From: CAVPDG01 sp963702535
Lineage (GTDB): Bacteria > Chloroflexota > Anaerolineae > Anaerolineales > UBA4823
DNA length: 64,000 nt
NCBI GenBank assembly: GCA_963702535.1
Contig: CAVPDG010000016.1
Location: 383,700 to 447,699 of the forward strand
Direction: 5' to 3'
Shown: positions 10,987 through 21,310 of the stretch, piece by piece
How positions within the stretch are numbered: position 1 is the first letter of the stretch
Layout: each line of letters opens with the position of its first letter
Made by a program: the position numbers and the translations under genes
Notes under the pieces: generated by a model
The model's database searches: none
The model's input: only the letters and a program-made list of their open reading frames with translations
Told to the model about the DNA's origin: nothing

Positions 10987-11694
10987 TTATCCTGCACCCC
11001 CAACAATCCTTCTTTTCCGCCGGCCCACCATTTCACCCCAATTCGCCTGCTCCCCCCTCTCACCCCGAGACGAAAGCTGGATCATCCAGATATCCTGCAC
11101 ACGCTCGTAGTACCTGCCCACGTGCAACCCATCCATCAGAGCGTGGTGCGCCTGCACCGCCAGCGGCATCTTCAACGCCCCACCCTCTTCGAAGAACTTG
11201 CCCCAGGCGAAGCGCGGCACCAGTCGCCCGGGTTTAGGTGAGTAGGATGCGTGAAGCTGGTGAACGACACCCACGGGATGGCAGTCATGAACAGGAAGTC
11301 GTCGCGCCCTGGCTCGTCGGAGAGGGTCGGGTGCTCGCGCACGTATGCCATGCGTCGCGCCGCTTCCCGGACAAATTCGGGGAAATCCGGACTGTAGGGG
11401 ATGGTGCAGAAGCTGAACAGGTCGTTGGCGGTCAGCACCGTCATCGACGGGTGGACGGCGGCATGCTCCACCACCTCCTCGCCGCGCATACGGTAGCGGA
11501 ACTCCGGGATCTCGTCGCGGCGCGGAGATCAGGTAGACGATCGCCGCGCTCACCGGAAAGCCGCCCGCCTTGACCCTGGAGATGAAAGCGCCCAACTCAA
11601 CGTTGGCGCACAGGCTGAAGTGCGGGTGGTCGAAGCGCCGGTAAATCTCATACTGCTGGCGGCGCGGCCAGATTTGCAGATCGATGGTTCGCAA
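10987..11694 (-). CDS. Chloramphenicol acetyltransferase-like protein, frameshifted
   Basis: CAT-fold acetyl-CoA:hydroxyl acyltransferase. TTG 11694 is taken as start because CGGGAGG precedes it by a few bases and the protein then begins LRTIDLQIWPRRQQYEIYRR, matching CAT N-termini. The catalytic motif HHALMDGLHVGRYYERVQ (HHxxxDGxH) is intact near the C-terminus. Frame changes occur near 11530 and 11245. Length about 230 aa is normal. CAT relatives in environmental bacteria may acetylate other alcohols; resistance is plausible but unproven. Confidence 0.8.
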   Translation of the reverse strand: MRTIDLQIWPRRQQYEIYRRFDHPHFSLCANVELGAFISRVKAGGFPVSAAIVYLISAPRRDPGVPLPYARRGGGGACRRPPVDDGADRQRPVQLLHHPLQSGFPRICPGSGATHGIRARAPDPLRRARARRLPVHDCHPVGVVHQLHASYSPKPGRLVPRFAWGKFFEEGGALKMPLAVQAHHALMDGLHVGRYYERVQDIWMIQLSSRGERGEQANWGEMVGRRKRRIVGGAG

Positions 11695-11764
11695 GGCTGC
11701 CTCCCGGTTGCGGTGTGCTTGCTGCCGTGAGGCACATTCTATCATCGAAACCCGCTCGCCTGAG

Positions 11765-12587
11765 CTACTTTACCGGGATGAAGTTGTACCTCGCCAGAAC
11801 CTCCTGCCCCTCCTGAGAGAGCACCAGGTCGATGAACGCCTGCGCCAGCTCCGCATGCTTGCTCTCCTTAACCGGCGCGATCGGGTAGGTCGCGATCACA
11901 TTCAGCGCATCCGGGATTTCGATCTGCTCCACTTCGGCTACATACGCTGCCGAATGTCGCTAAGGTATACAATCCCAGCATCGGCCTCATCCAATGCAAC
12001 TTTGGTCAGCACTATCTTAGACATTGCTCTCATAAACCACGTTTCTCATCACGTCAACTTTCAAAGCCGTTCCTAAAGCCGGGTCGGCAGCCACATTCTC
12101 CAGGAAATCGAGCGTATACTGCCCCACCGGGACTTCTTTGGCTGCCAACACCAACTTCAAGCCCAGGTTTGCCAGGTCATTCAAATCCTTCAAACCTGCC
12201 GAATTATCTTTCGGGTAGATCACCACCAGGCGGTTCCTGGCGAAGTTCTGCTCTGCCCGCTGATAACACTCCCGGCATCGATCGTCACACCCATCTGCTT
12301 CTTTCGCGCTGGCGAACACATCCGCCGGCGCACCTTCGTTGATCTGCTGCGCTAGCTGTTGCGAGCCGGCGAAGTTATACACCACCGTCACTCCTGGGTG
12401 AGCAGCCTCGAACGTCTTCCCGATTTCCCCAAACGGCTCGGTCAGCGACGCCACGGCGAAGATACCAGGTGGACGGGCCCGGCGAGGGGGGGTCGGGCCA
12501 CTGTTGATTGCTGGACACAACCAACAAATGTCAGGGCAAATAGAACGAAATAACGTGATAGCGGTGGCTTTTTAAATTCTCACTCAT
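11765..12587 (-). CDS. modA: Molybdate ABC transporter substrate-binding lipoprotein ModA, frameshifted
   Basis: Binds molybdate/tungstate outside the membrane. Start ATG 12587; after a frame change near 12525 the signal ends in a lipobox-like TFVGC. The mature part has AVASLTEPFGEIGKTFEAAH, YNFAGSQQLAQQINEGAPAD and VFASAKEAD, then NRLVVIYPKDN and IPDALNVIATYPIAPVKESK and stop at 11765 (FIPVK). Between about 12240 and 12300 the residues make sense only in a shifted frame (TIDAGSVISGQSRT), bracketed by two compensating single-base changes. Another shift lies near 12020-11960. No modB or modC is adjacent, so it may serve a distant transporter. Confidence 0.8.
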
Positions 12588-12743
12588 ACCCGGGTTCAAT
12601 TATAATCATTTTACGAATATATAATAAATAAACACAAACGGTTTAGAACGTGAGGACTCGACAAGAATAGGCGCACCCTTTTCCCTGTACTGCGGTTCAT
12701 GACGAACAAACTCGGTAATATGGCGGGTTATCGTGAAAAAATG

Positions 12744-12772
12744 TAGAAATTATCCTCCACTACCGTTATAAT
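12744..12772 (+). promoter_or_regulatory. Sigma70-type promoter candidate for the aldehyde dehydrogenase
   Basis: TAGAAA (12744-12749), 17-base spacer, TATAAT (12767-12772). It is about 90 bases upstream of the ATG at 12862 within an AT-rich stretch (12588-12861) that holds no gene; a 7-bp inverted repeat ACAGGCC/GGCCTGT lies between promoter and gene. Confidence 0.5.
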
Positions 12773-12861
12773 CCAACACAAGTGGAATGAACACCAAAAC
12801 AGGCCATCGTGCCGGCCTGTGACCAGCCAGCAGCACACCTTCTACCAAGGAGAAAAGCTAT

Positions 12862-14282
12862 ATGGAATCCAAGTTATTCATCAATGGTCAGTGGGTCGAC
12901 GGCGGACCATTGCTGGAAGTAACCAACAAATATACGGGCGCCGTCATCGGAGCTTTGCCCACGGCGCGGCGCGAGGATATGGATGCGGCAATCAGCGCCG
13001 CTCAGGCAGCTACCCGGCTGATGGCAGAGATGCCCGCCCACCGCCGCAGCGAGATATTGAGCCGCGCCGCCGCTCTGATGCGCGAGAACCGCCAGGACCT
13101 GGCGCGCACGATCGCAGCCGAAGCGGGGAAAGCCCTCAAATTCGCCCTCGCCGAAGTGGACCGGGCGATCAGCACCTTCACATTTGCTGCCGAAGAAGCC
13201 AAGCGCATTCACGGTGAAACCATCCCCTTGGACGCCGCGCCTGCCGGCGAAGGCTATTTCGGCTTTTGGACGCGCAGACCGGTCGGCGTGATCGCCGCCA
13301 TCAGCCCCTTTAATTTCCCTCTGAACCTGGTTGCCCACAAAGTTGCGCCTGCCCTGGCGGCTGGAAATACCCTGGTGTTGAAACCCGCCAGCACGACCCC
13401 GTTGACCGCCGTAAAGCTGTGCGAGATTTTGTCGCAAGCTGGCTTGCCCGCCGGAGCGCTGAACCTCGTCGTCGGTCCGGGCAGCACGGTTGGAGAATGG
13501 CTGATCACCGACCCGCGCATCGACAAGATCACCTTCACCGGCAGCCCGCCGGTCGGCGAGCACATCCTCTCGGTCGCCGGCATCAAAAAGGTCACCCTGG
13601 AGCTGGGCAACACATCGCCGGTGATCATCGCCCCCGACGCCGACCTGGATTTCGTCGCTCGCCGCTGCGCCGTTGGCGCCTATGCCAATTCGGGTCAGGT
13701 TTGCATCTCCGTCCAGCGCATCTACAGCCAGACGGAGGTCTATGAGCCGTTCACTGAAAAATTCGTGCGCGCCAGCGAGCAGATGGTGGTCGGCGATCCG
13801 CTGGATGAGCGCGTGGATGTAGGACCGATGATCGACATCCGCGAAGCCGAGCGCATCGAGAGCTGGGTGAACGAAGCATCCGCCGGCGGCGCAAAGGTCC
13901 TGACCGGAGGCAAGCGCGAAGGCGCGGTCTATTATCCTACGGTGCTGACGCAAGTCACGCCTGAGATGAAGGTCATTGCTGAGGAAGCCTTTGCTCCGGT
14001 GGCAGCGGTGATCGCCATTGACGATTTTGAAGAGGCTTTACGCCAGGCAGACGACACGAGTTTCGGCTTGCAAGCCGCCGTCTTCACCGCGATATCAACC
14101 GCGTTTTCAAAGCCATCCAAAATTTGAACTTCGGCGGGGTGATTATCAACGATACCCCGAACTTCCGCGTCGACCACATGCCCTATGGCGGCAACCGCAT
14201 CAGCGGTCTGGGTCGCGAAGGGGTGCGCTTCGCCATCGAAGAGATGACCAATATCCAGATGGTAGCAATTCGCTTGAGCTAG
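12862..14282 (+). CDS. NAD(P)-dependent aldehyde dehydrogenase, frameshift near the C-terminus
   Basis: ALDH superfamily protein of about 472 aa oxidising an aldehyde to the acid in the cytosol. ATG 12862 has SD AAGGAGA. Features in order: PFNFPLNLVAHKVAPALAAG, LKPASTTPLTAVKL, cofactor loop TFTGSPPVGEHI, general-base Glu in VTLELGNTSPVII, and nucleophile Cys in YANSGQVCISVQRI. A one-base change near 14092 moves the frame; the remainder reads INRVFKAIQNLNFGGVIIND, then DHMPYGGNRISGLGREGV and ends at 14282. It resembles the lactaldehyde/phosphonoacetaldehyde/succinate-semialdehyde-type group; substrate not assigned. Confidence 0.87.
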
Positions 14283-14412
14283 TGGTTTTTTACAATTCCA
14301 TCCCTGCCCAAATGTCCAGGCGCCAACCTGGTCGAATGGGCGATGCGCCGGGATGCGCCGCCGGATATACTGGTAGCATCTTGCTTACCTGTATTTTCTG
14401 GAGGAAACGTAC

Positions 14413-15325
14413 ATGACCACAAAAGATAACCCTTTGCATGAGCTTTCCGAAGCCATGGTCGCCGCCGTCGAAAAAGCCGGCGCTGCCACCCTGCTGGTCG
14501 ATGCCCGCAAGCGCTTCCCCGCCAGCGGTATTGCCATCTCCCCCGACCTGGTGCTCACCGCCGATCACGTCGTCGAGCGCGATGAAGATATCCACGTCAT
14601 ACTCCCCGACGGCGCGCAGCTCTCAGCCCGGCTCGCCGGCCGCGATCCCGGCAGCGACCTGGCCGCTCCTGCGCCTGGAGCGCCCGGTGGCCTCCCCTGC
14701 CGAGATTGCCCCGCAGGAGGCGCGCGTCGGGCAGCTCGTCCTGGCGCTGGGGCGTCCCTCTCCGGAGGGCATCCAGGCAAGCCTGGGCGTGGTCAGCGCC
14801 ATCGGCGGACCCGTGCGCACCGCTCACGGCGGCTTGCTGGAGCGCTACCTGCGCACCGACGCCACTCCCTACCCCGGCTTCTCCGGCGGTCCGCTGGTGG
14901 ATACCGCCGGGCGCGTGCTCGGTCTGAACACCTCCGGTCTGGGGCGCGGCGCCGCCATCACCATCCCCGCTGCGCTCGCCTGGGAGATCGCCTCCACCCT
15001 GGCGCAACACGGGCATGTACGGCGTGGCTTCATCGGTGTGCGCAGCCAGCCGGCGCCCATCACCCCCGCCCAGCAGAAAGCCCTGGGGCGCGAACAGGCT
15101 TCCGGCTTGCTCCTGGTGGGTGTGGAGGATCACAGCCCGGCTGAGAAGGGCGGTCTCCTGGTCGGCGATATCATCGTCGCCCTGGGGGGTAAGCCGGTCG
15201 TCGATCCGGATGAGCTGCTGGCAGCCCTCGTCGGCGACGTGGTGGGCAAGCCCACCGCTTTCGAGATCTTGCGTGGCGGTCAGCCCATCACCCTGTCCGT
15301 CACGGTTGGGGAGCGCAAGTCGTGA
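14413..15325 (+). CDS. Trypsin-like serine protease with PDZ domain (HtrA/Deg-like), one frameshift
   Basis: Start ATG 14413, SD GGAGGAA. Chymotrypsin-fold S1C protease: His in VLTADHVVERDED, Asp in DPGSDLALL after a frame change near 14665, Ser in TPYPGFSGGPLVDTAG. A PDZ domain occupies about the last 90 residues (SGLLLVGVEDHSPAEKGGLL, DIIVALGGKPV). No signal peptide or membrane anchor is visible, unlike most DegP/DegS, so it is predicted cytosolic. Its TGA overlaps the GTG start of the next protease (GTGA), so the two are translationally coupled. Confidence 0.82.
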
Positions 15326-15938
15326 CCGCCCTGCAAGCCTTCTCGGATGCGCTCACCCACCAGCTTTCCGGCGTCAACAGCCGCCTGCAGCGCTCCGTCG
15401 TGGTGGTGCAAGACGGGCAACGGGGCGCCGGCGCGGGCGTGGTTTGGCGCAAAGGCGGTTACATCGTCACCAATCACCACGTCGTCGCCGGCGGCAAGCC
15501 GCACGTATCCTTGCCAGATGGCAGCCAGCTCCCCGCCCGCCTCGTGGCGCAGGACCCCGAGATCGACCTCGCCCTGCTCCAGGTTGACAAGTCCGATCTG
15601 CCCCCCGTCCCGGTGGCCGATTCGCGCCGCCTGCGGGTCGGGCAGGTTGTCCTTGCAGTGGGCATCCCTGGGGACAGCGCGGCTTCGTCACCAGCGGCAT
15701 CATCTCCTCTCTTGGAGAAGCCTGCCACGCACGGATCGCGCCGCAGCGTGCCCATCATCCGCTCGGATGTGACCCTGGCGCCGGGCAATTCGGGCGGTCC
15801 GCTGGCAAACGCCACCGGCGGCGTGATCGGCATCAATACCCTGGTGGTGGGCGGCGACCTGGGCGTCGCTATCCCCAGCCACCTGGTTGAAGCCTTCGTG
15901 GCTCAGGCTCTCGGCGAGCGGGAGGAGTGCTGGCGTGA
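15322..15938 (+). CDS. Second trypsin-like serine protease, no PDZ, frameshifts
   Basis: Start GTG 15322 inside the stop of the preceding protease. Catalytic residues: His in IVTNHHVVAGG, Asp in DPEIDLALLQV, Ser in LAPGNSGGPLANATG. Between about 15660 and 15720 the family residues (GHPWGQRGFVTSGIISSLGE) appear in a shifted frame bracketed by compensating changes. The family ends soon after SHLVEAFVAQALGE; a further one-base shift gives a stop at 15938 that overlaps the next GTG. Without that shift the frame runs to 16029. There is no signal peptide and no PDZ domain. It probably works with the PDZ protease under the same regulator. Confidence 0.75.
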
Positions 15939-16584
15939 TCCGCCTGGCGCTGGTCGCCCCGGCTTTAGCGCTGCGCCTGGGTTTGCGCCTCCTGCTCTCC
16001 GCGGACAATTCCGTGGAAGTAGTGGCTGAGGCTGCCACCCTGGCGGAGCTCTTCCCCTTGCGGGACGAGGTCGACGCACTGGCGACCGAGGTCGACGTGC
16101 TCATCCTGGTGGCGGATTCCACTGCCCCACCACCTTGCCGGAGAGCGATCCCCTGCCTATCCTGCTGCTGTACAGCGGCGACCCGCCGGACCTGCCTGGC
16201 TTGCATCACTTGGAGCGTCCCTGGGGGCTGCTGCCGCTCGAATCCAGCCCCGAGGAGCTCTCCGCCACGCTCAGCGCCCTGCGCGAAGGGCTGTTTGTCA
16301 GCCCACCCGCCTTGCTGCCGCGCCTGCTCTCCAACCAGGCGCCGGCTGTCCAACCCCTGTCAGGGCAACTGGAAAAATCTCCCGGCGGTGAGCTGACCGG
16401 GCGCGAGAGCGAGGTGCTTGCCCTCCTGGCGCAGGGGCTGGCGAACAAGCAGATCGCCGCCCGCCTGGGCATCAGCGAGCACACCGTCAAGTTCCACGTC
16501 TCCGCCATCTACAGCAAGCTGGGCGCCTCCAGCCGCACCGAAGCTGTGCGCCTGGGGGTGCGGCTGGGGCTGATTGTGCTCTAA
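15935..16584 (+). CDS. LuxR-type regulator with degenerate receiver domain, one frameshift
   Basis: GTG 15935 lies after GGAGGAG and overlaps the preceding stop. The N-terminal 115 residues have the layout of a receiver (IRLALVAPALALRLGLRLLL, then VDVLILVADS) but the acidic pair is replaced by AP and no aspartate sits clearly at the phosphorylation strand, so phosphorylation is unlikely. After a frame change near 16130 the linker leads into a LuxR HTH: LTGRESEVLALLAQGLANKQ, IAARLGISEHTVKFHVSAIY, SKLGASS. Likely controls its own operon of two proteases. Confidence 0.78.
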
Positions 16585-16606
16585 GTCACGCGAATGGGTC
16601 TTTCTC

Positions 16607-17362
16607 TTACTGCGCCAGATACCCGCCGTCGACCGGGTAATAGGAACCGGTGACGAAGGAGGCTTTATCCGAGCTGAGCCACAGCGCCAGCTCAGCCACT
16701 TCCTCGGGCTGGCCCAGGCGGCCAATGGGGTGCAGCCCCACCAGCATGGCATTCAGTCCGGGATCATTCTCCAGGGCGGCGATCATGGGGGTGCGAATGA
16801 AAGCCGGACCAATGGCATTTACCCGGATACCCTGCGAGCTGTATTCCAGGGCAGCAGTTTTGGTCAGTCCAATCACACCGTGCTTGGCTGCCACGTAGGC
16901 CGGCGCGCCGGCAAAGGCTGCCTGTCCCAGTATGGAAGCCATGTTAACGATGGCGCCGCCGCCGTTCTGCAACATGGCGGGAATCTCGTAGCGCATGCAG
17001 TAAAACACGCCAGACAGGTTGATCCCGATCACTTTGTTCCAGCCTTCTACGCTGTAGGCGCCTGTTGGATTCAATTCTCCGCCGATGCCGGCGTTGTTGC
17101 AGGCGATATCCAGTCGACCAAAGGTGCTCAGAGTGAAATCGACCAGCGCCTGGCAGGCAGCCGGATCGGACACATCGGCGTTGAAGTAAGCCGCCTCGCC
17201 GCCGGACTTGCGGATCAACTGGACAGTCTCCTGCCCGTTGCGATCATCCACATCTGAGACAACAACCTGTGCACCTTCCCGGGCGTAAACCAGGGCAACT
17301 GCTCGGCCAATACCGGAGGCCGCTCCGGTTACCAGTGCTACTTTACCAGTAAAAGTGTTCAT
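16607..17362 (-). CDS. SDR-family NAD(P)-dependent oxidoreductase (FabG-like)
   Basis: Classical short-chain dehydrogenase, 251 aa. Nucleotide-binding TGAASGIGRAVA at the N-terminus, NNAGIGG, catalytic Ser in NMASILGQAAF, Tyr/Lys in YVAAKHG, and PGLNAMLVGLHPIGRLGQPE near the end. The ending SFVTGSYYPVDGGYLAQ is typical of the glucose-dehydrogenase/FabG-like subgroup. Intact, ATG 17362. Convergent with the LuxR regulator. Substrate is not deducible. The 220 bases upstream of it hold only the hsp20 terminator. Confidence 0.88.
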   Translation of the reverse strand: MNTFTGKVALVTGAASGIGRAVALVYAREGAQVVVSDVDDRNGQETVQLIRKSGGEAAYFNADVSDPAACQALVDFTLSTFGRLDIACNNAGIGGELNPTGAYSVEGWNKVIGINLSGVFYCMRYEIPAMLQNGGGAIVNMASILGQAAFAGAPAYVAAKHGVIGLTKTAALEYSSQGIRVNAIGPAFIRTPMIAALENDPGLNAMLVGLHPIGRLGQPEEVAELALWLSSDKASFVTGSYYPVDGGYLAQ

Positions 17363-17534
17363 CTCAACTCCTATATCGATTGTGCTGTCAATATGACCAA
17401 GGCAACACTACTTCTACCATGTATACCTGTCACACAACGCACCTATGATTTTGTGAAAACCTGCACAATCTATTAACTATATTTTGCATCTTAATTGTAA
17501 GAATTGTGTTGGATGTAGATTAAGATCAAGTGAC

Positions 17535-17570
17535 AAAAAAAGCTCTGGAGAACCCTCCAGAGCTTTTTTT
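17535..17570 (-). terminator. Intrinsic terminator of hsp20
   Basis: AAAAAA then AGCTCTGGAG (17541-17550), loop AACC, CTCCAGAGCT and a T run to 17570. On the minus strand this is a strong GC-rich stem followed by U6, 15 bases past the hsp20 stop. The symmetric A and T tracts would also work on the plus strand. Confidence 0.9.
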
Positions 17571-17584
17571 CTAAGCGATTTACC

Positions 17585-18076
17585 TTAATTCTTGCTGGTA
17601 ACTTCTTTGACTTTGCCCTCGATCATGGGCGCCTCGACGCTGTGCACCGCGATCTTCTTCGGCTTCACTTCCTCGCTCTTAGGCAGCTTGAGAGTCAGCA
17701 CGCCGGACTCGTATTTGGCTTCGATCGCCTCAGATCTCAGCGCCGCCGGCAGGGTCAGGCTGCGGGCAAATGCCCCGTAGCGCCGCTCGCGCAGGTGGTA
17801 GTGCACGTCGTCTTTCTCTTCTTCGGCTTTGTACTCGCCCTTGATGGTCAGCGTTTTGCCGCTGTAGGTGATCTCCATGTCTTCGGGCTGGATGCCGGGG
17901 ATCGACGCCTTGACGACATACTCGTCCTCGCTCTCCGTCACGTCCAGGGGCAGCGTATCGACAAAGTTCGGTCCCTCGCCTGCCTCGCCCAGGAACGCCG
18001 TGTCGAACAGGCGATCCATGGCGCTGCGCAGGGTCATCATCTCACGGAATGGGTCTCTTCGGATTATGTAGTTCAT
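17585..18076 (-). CDS. Small heat-shock protein, Hsp20 family
   Basis: 163-residue alpha-crystallin-type holdase. Start ATG 18076 with SD GGAGGT (MNYIIRRDPFREMMTLRSAM). The ACD runs from about residue 40 to 135: DVTESEDEYVVKASIPGIQP, TLTIKGEYKAEEEKDDVHYH, RRYGAFARSLTLP, and the end motif SGVLTLKLPKSEE. A C-terminal I-x-V-like anchor is present in KIAVHSVE. It binds unfolding proteins and hands them to Hsp70/ClpB, fitting with clpB in the same window. No CIRCE element was seen upstream. Confidence 0.93.
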   Translation of the reverse strand: MNYIIRRDPFREMMTLRSAMDRLFDTAFLGEAGEGPNFVDTLPLDVTESEDEYVVKASIPGIQPEDMEITYSGKTLTIKGEYKAEEEKDDVHYHLRERRYGAFARSLTLPAALRSEAIEAKYESGVLTLKLPKSEEVKPKKIAVHSVEAPMIEGKVKEVTSKN

Positions 18077-18278
18077 CTTATACCTCCAGCTCAATCAGGT
18101 TTTGGATACGGTTAAGTTACCTCGTTGAATTACAAACCAAATCTTAGCCGGAGTGTATAAGAAGAAAGTTGGAGGATTGTATGAGGAATATAAAAAGCCA
18201 GCTTAGCCACCCAACTCTTGCTGCCTCTGACGCGCCTTTCGCAGTTTTTCCCTCTTTCCCATCCCCAATCTTCCCACA

Positions 18279-19132
18279 TCAGACAACACCATCGAACAGA
18301 TCCTTCTCCTTCAGCCCATCCGTCGCCGGCGGGTAAGCGCGCATGTAGTATTCTTTGCGCCCCGCCAGGTATTGCAGCCAGCGCAGCGGTCCCCGGCGCA
18401 AAGCTGCCCCGTCTGCCTGGCTGGCGTGGCAGGCGGAAGCCTCCTGCTTGCGCTCGAAGACCGGTCCGTAATCGATGACCGCGTGCACGGGGAAATCCCC
18501 CTCCTCCACCAGCGCCAGCAGGTCGATATCCGCGTTGCGCCCAAAACGGCGCGGGTCGCGCCCGAAAAGGGGCAGCAGGCGCACCGCAACACGCAGGAAA
18601 CCCTTGGGGATCACCTGGTAGTACAGCTTCTGCGGCTGGTAGGGCGGGTCGTCCGTGACGTAGCCCGCTTCTCCCGCCAGGTGGAAGGCGCGCAGCGTCG
18701 CCTGGTGGATGGCGATGTGGTCGGGATGCTTGTAGCCGCCGATCGGGTCGAAGGTCAGCACCACCTGCGGTCGCAAGCGGCGGATAGCATCCACGATCTT
18801 GCCCGCTACTTCGTCCAGCGGGGCAGCCGCCAGCGCCTGCGGGTGCTGGTTGTCCGGCGAGCCGGGCATGCCCGAATCGCGGTAATCCAGGAAGTGCACC
18901 CCGCTCAAGCCCAGGATGCCGGCTGCGCAGCGCAGCTCGTCCACCCGCCGCTCGGCGATCGAGGTGTAGCCCTCCAGGTGCTCGGCGTCCACCGTGCCCG
19001 CCTCGCCGCGCGTGGCGCACACCAGGTGCGTCTCCACACCCCGGGCGGCATACAGCGCCAGCGTGCCTCCCAGCCCGAACGACTCGTCGTCCGGGTGCGC
19101 CAGCACCGCCAGCAGGGTACGTGATGCGCCAT
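18279..19132 (-). CDS. PIG-L family (LmbE-type) zinc deacetylase
   Basis: N-acetylglucosaminyl deacetylase-like, about 280 aa. Zinc motif LLAVLAHPDDESFGLGG at the N-terminus, FLDYRDSGMPGSPDN, DPIGGYKHPDHIAIHQ with the second zinc His. Members deacetylate GlcNAc-inositol, mycothiol precursors or antibiotics. ATG 19132 (MAHH) is the likely start with a one-base change right after it; the open frame also runs back uninterrupted into the histidine kinase, which I take as an artefact. Stop at 18279 after KDLFDGVV. Confidence 0.83.
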
Positions 19133-19143
19133 TCGTCTTCGTG

Positions 19144-20588
19144 TCAGTAGGGTTCACTTCGTTCGCATCCGCTACCGGGAAGCGCAAAACGAGGGTGCTC
19201 CTTGCCCACATCGCTCTCCATGCGGATCGTCCGTTCTGGCTGGTCACCAGCGAGCGGGCGATCGCCAGCCCCAGGCCCGTTCCGGGGATGGCAGCGGTCA
19301 TCCGCGGTAGAAACGGTCGAAGATATGCTCGAGATTGCTCAGGTGGGATGTCCTCGCCGCGGATCTGCATGAGTATCTCCACCAGCGCCCCGTGGCGCCT
19401 GGCGCTGAGCGAGATCTGACCCTCGGAATGCTTCAGGGCGTTATCCAGTGCGATCAACGCCACCTGCTTGAGCGCGTCCCGGTCGCCACGACCCTCAAAT
19501 CGGGGTCAATCGCCAGGTCGATCTGCCGCTCGGGATCGAGCTGCTCCACTGGCGGTAGGTCCTCCAGCAGCGGAGAGACATCCACCGACTGCAGGGTCAG
19601 GGAGACCCGGCGTCGGGTACGCGCTAGCATGAGCAGATCGTTCACCAGGCGGATCAGCCGGTCGCTCTCCTCAACGATATCGCTCAGGACATCGGCTTGC
19701 CTCCGCCGGGATGGGCGGGGTGCGGCGCAGCAGGCCAGGTGCCGCGTAGCGTGGTCAGCGGAGTGCGCAGCTCTGCGAGACATCGCTACAAAGTTGCGTT
19801 GCATCTCGAGCGAGCCTTCCAAGCGCTGGTAAGCCTCTGTAACTGTTCCAGCATGGCGTTGAACGTCCTGCCAGCTGCCCCACCTCTCGTGCGGCCGCGG
19901 TAATCGACGCGCCGGGCGAAATCTCGCTCCTCGCCGATGGCTTGCGCTGTCTGAGTTAGGCGCTGGATCGGGCGCAGGGTGATGCCGGAGAGCAGCCAGC
20001 CGATGCCGAAGGCTGCCAGCAGAATGACGATGCTCGCCAGGATAGCGTCCTGCCCAACGCTTGCAGGGCGCGGTTGCGCTCGCTGAGCGGGCGGGCGATC
20101 TGCAGGATGTAAGACCAGCTCGCCATCAGCCTCGACCGGGCGATTGTACACCAGCATGGGCTGCTCCTGCACGTTCTGAGCTTTCCCACCATTCTTTGCC
20201 GCCTTGCAGCGCATTTAACCCCGCCGCGCTCAGCGGCAGGGCGTCCTCGCTGCGTCCAGCGGGCTGGCGACCAGGCTTCCCGTCGCGTCGAGCACGCGCA
20301 CCACCTCACGCTCGGGCAGCGATTGAAACGAGGGGTCGCCGGAGAAATTCTCGAACGGCTTTGGTGGAGACCGATCGCCATCGTGCGGCTGGGATGGGGT
20401 TTTCTCGCGCTGCCCGCCGAGCGCACCAGCGAATCCGCCAGCCCGGCGCTGCTGTGCACCAGGTCCTTCTTCAGCGCATCCAGCGTGGATTGCGCCAGGA
20501 TCGAATACAGCGCTACCCCAAAGATCAGCAACGTGGCTGCCAGGATGAGGTTATAAAGCAAGGTGAAGCGCAAGCGGATCGACATCAT
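19144..20588 (-). CDS. Sensor histidine kinase with HAMP domain, multiple frameshifts
   Basis: ATG 20588 overlaps the stop of the response regulator. N-terminal membrane span FTLLYNLILAATLLIFGVAL, a short extracytoplasmic sensor region, a second span ASIVILLAAFGIGWLLSGIT, HAMP (LRPIQRLTQTAQAIGEERDF), dimerisation region around LEMQRNFVA where the H-box reads S-H-ELRTPLTTLRG after a base is lost in the His codon near 19775, then ATPase domain with ALDNALKHSEG (N box) and GTGLGLAIARSLV (G2). At least five frame changes (near 20360, 20215, 19880, 19775, 19480, 19290). It should phosphorylate the adjacent OmpR-type regulator; the stop is uncertain. Confidence 0.78.
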
Positions 20589-21262
20589 GCCTCGCGTAGC
20601 ACGTAACCTACACCCCGCACGGTCTGGATCAGCCGCGGTCTCCGCCTGCCTCCAGCTTCTTGCGCAGGTAGCCGATGTAGATTTCAAGCACGTTATCGTC
20701 GCCGCCGAAATCGTAACCCCACACCTCGTTCAGGATCTGGCAGCGCTCCAGCACCTGGCGCGGGTGGCGCAGCAGCAGGTGCAGCAAATTGAACTCGGTG
20801 ACGGTCAGGGTCAGGCTCATGTCGCCGCGCGCGCGCCTCGCGGCAGAGCGGGTCCAGGGTCACATCCGCATAAGCCACCACCTGGCTTTCCGGCTTGGCT
20901 TCGATGCGCCGCAGCAGGGCGTGCACGCGCCACCAGCTCAGCCGGCGCGAACGGCTTGACCAGGTAATCGTCTGCCCCGCTCTCCAGCCCGTCCACCCGG
21001 TTCTCGATCGCATCCCGCGCCGTGAGCATCAGCGCCAGGGTCTTGTCCTCTTCGTCGCGCAGGCGGCGGATCAACGTCGAGCCCGTCCATCTTGGGCATC
21101 ATCGAGTCCACGATCAGCAGGTCGGGATTTGTGCGCCTCGATCAGCGGTAAGGCTTCCAAGCCATTGGTCGCGGTCAGCACGTTCAGGTTTTCGTAAACC
21201 AGCGTGCGTTGGAGCATTTTGAGCAGTTTTGGGTCGTCATCGACCACAAGGATCAGCGGCAT
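20585..21262 (-). CDS. OmpR/PhoB-family response regulator, frameshifted
   Basis: Start ATG 21262: PLILVVDDDPKLLKMLQRTL gives the acidic pair; the phospho-acceptor region near 21090 is damaged by frame changes but D..MMPKMDG can be traced; the switch Lys is in GADDYLVKPFAPAELVAR. The winged-helix domain has LTVTEFNLLHLLLRHPRQVL and EIYIGYLRKKLEA, then QTVRGVGYVLREA and stop at 20585. Frame changes near 21125, 21075, 20930 and 20820. Forms a two-component pair with the kinase downstream; the stop and start overlap as ATGA. Confidence 0.8.
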
Positions 21263-21310
21263 TTGGGTTCTCACTTTTTTAGGTTCAGTGGGGAATCGCC
21301 GTGGAAGCAC

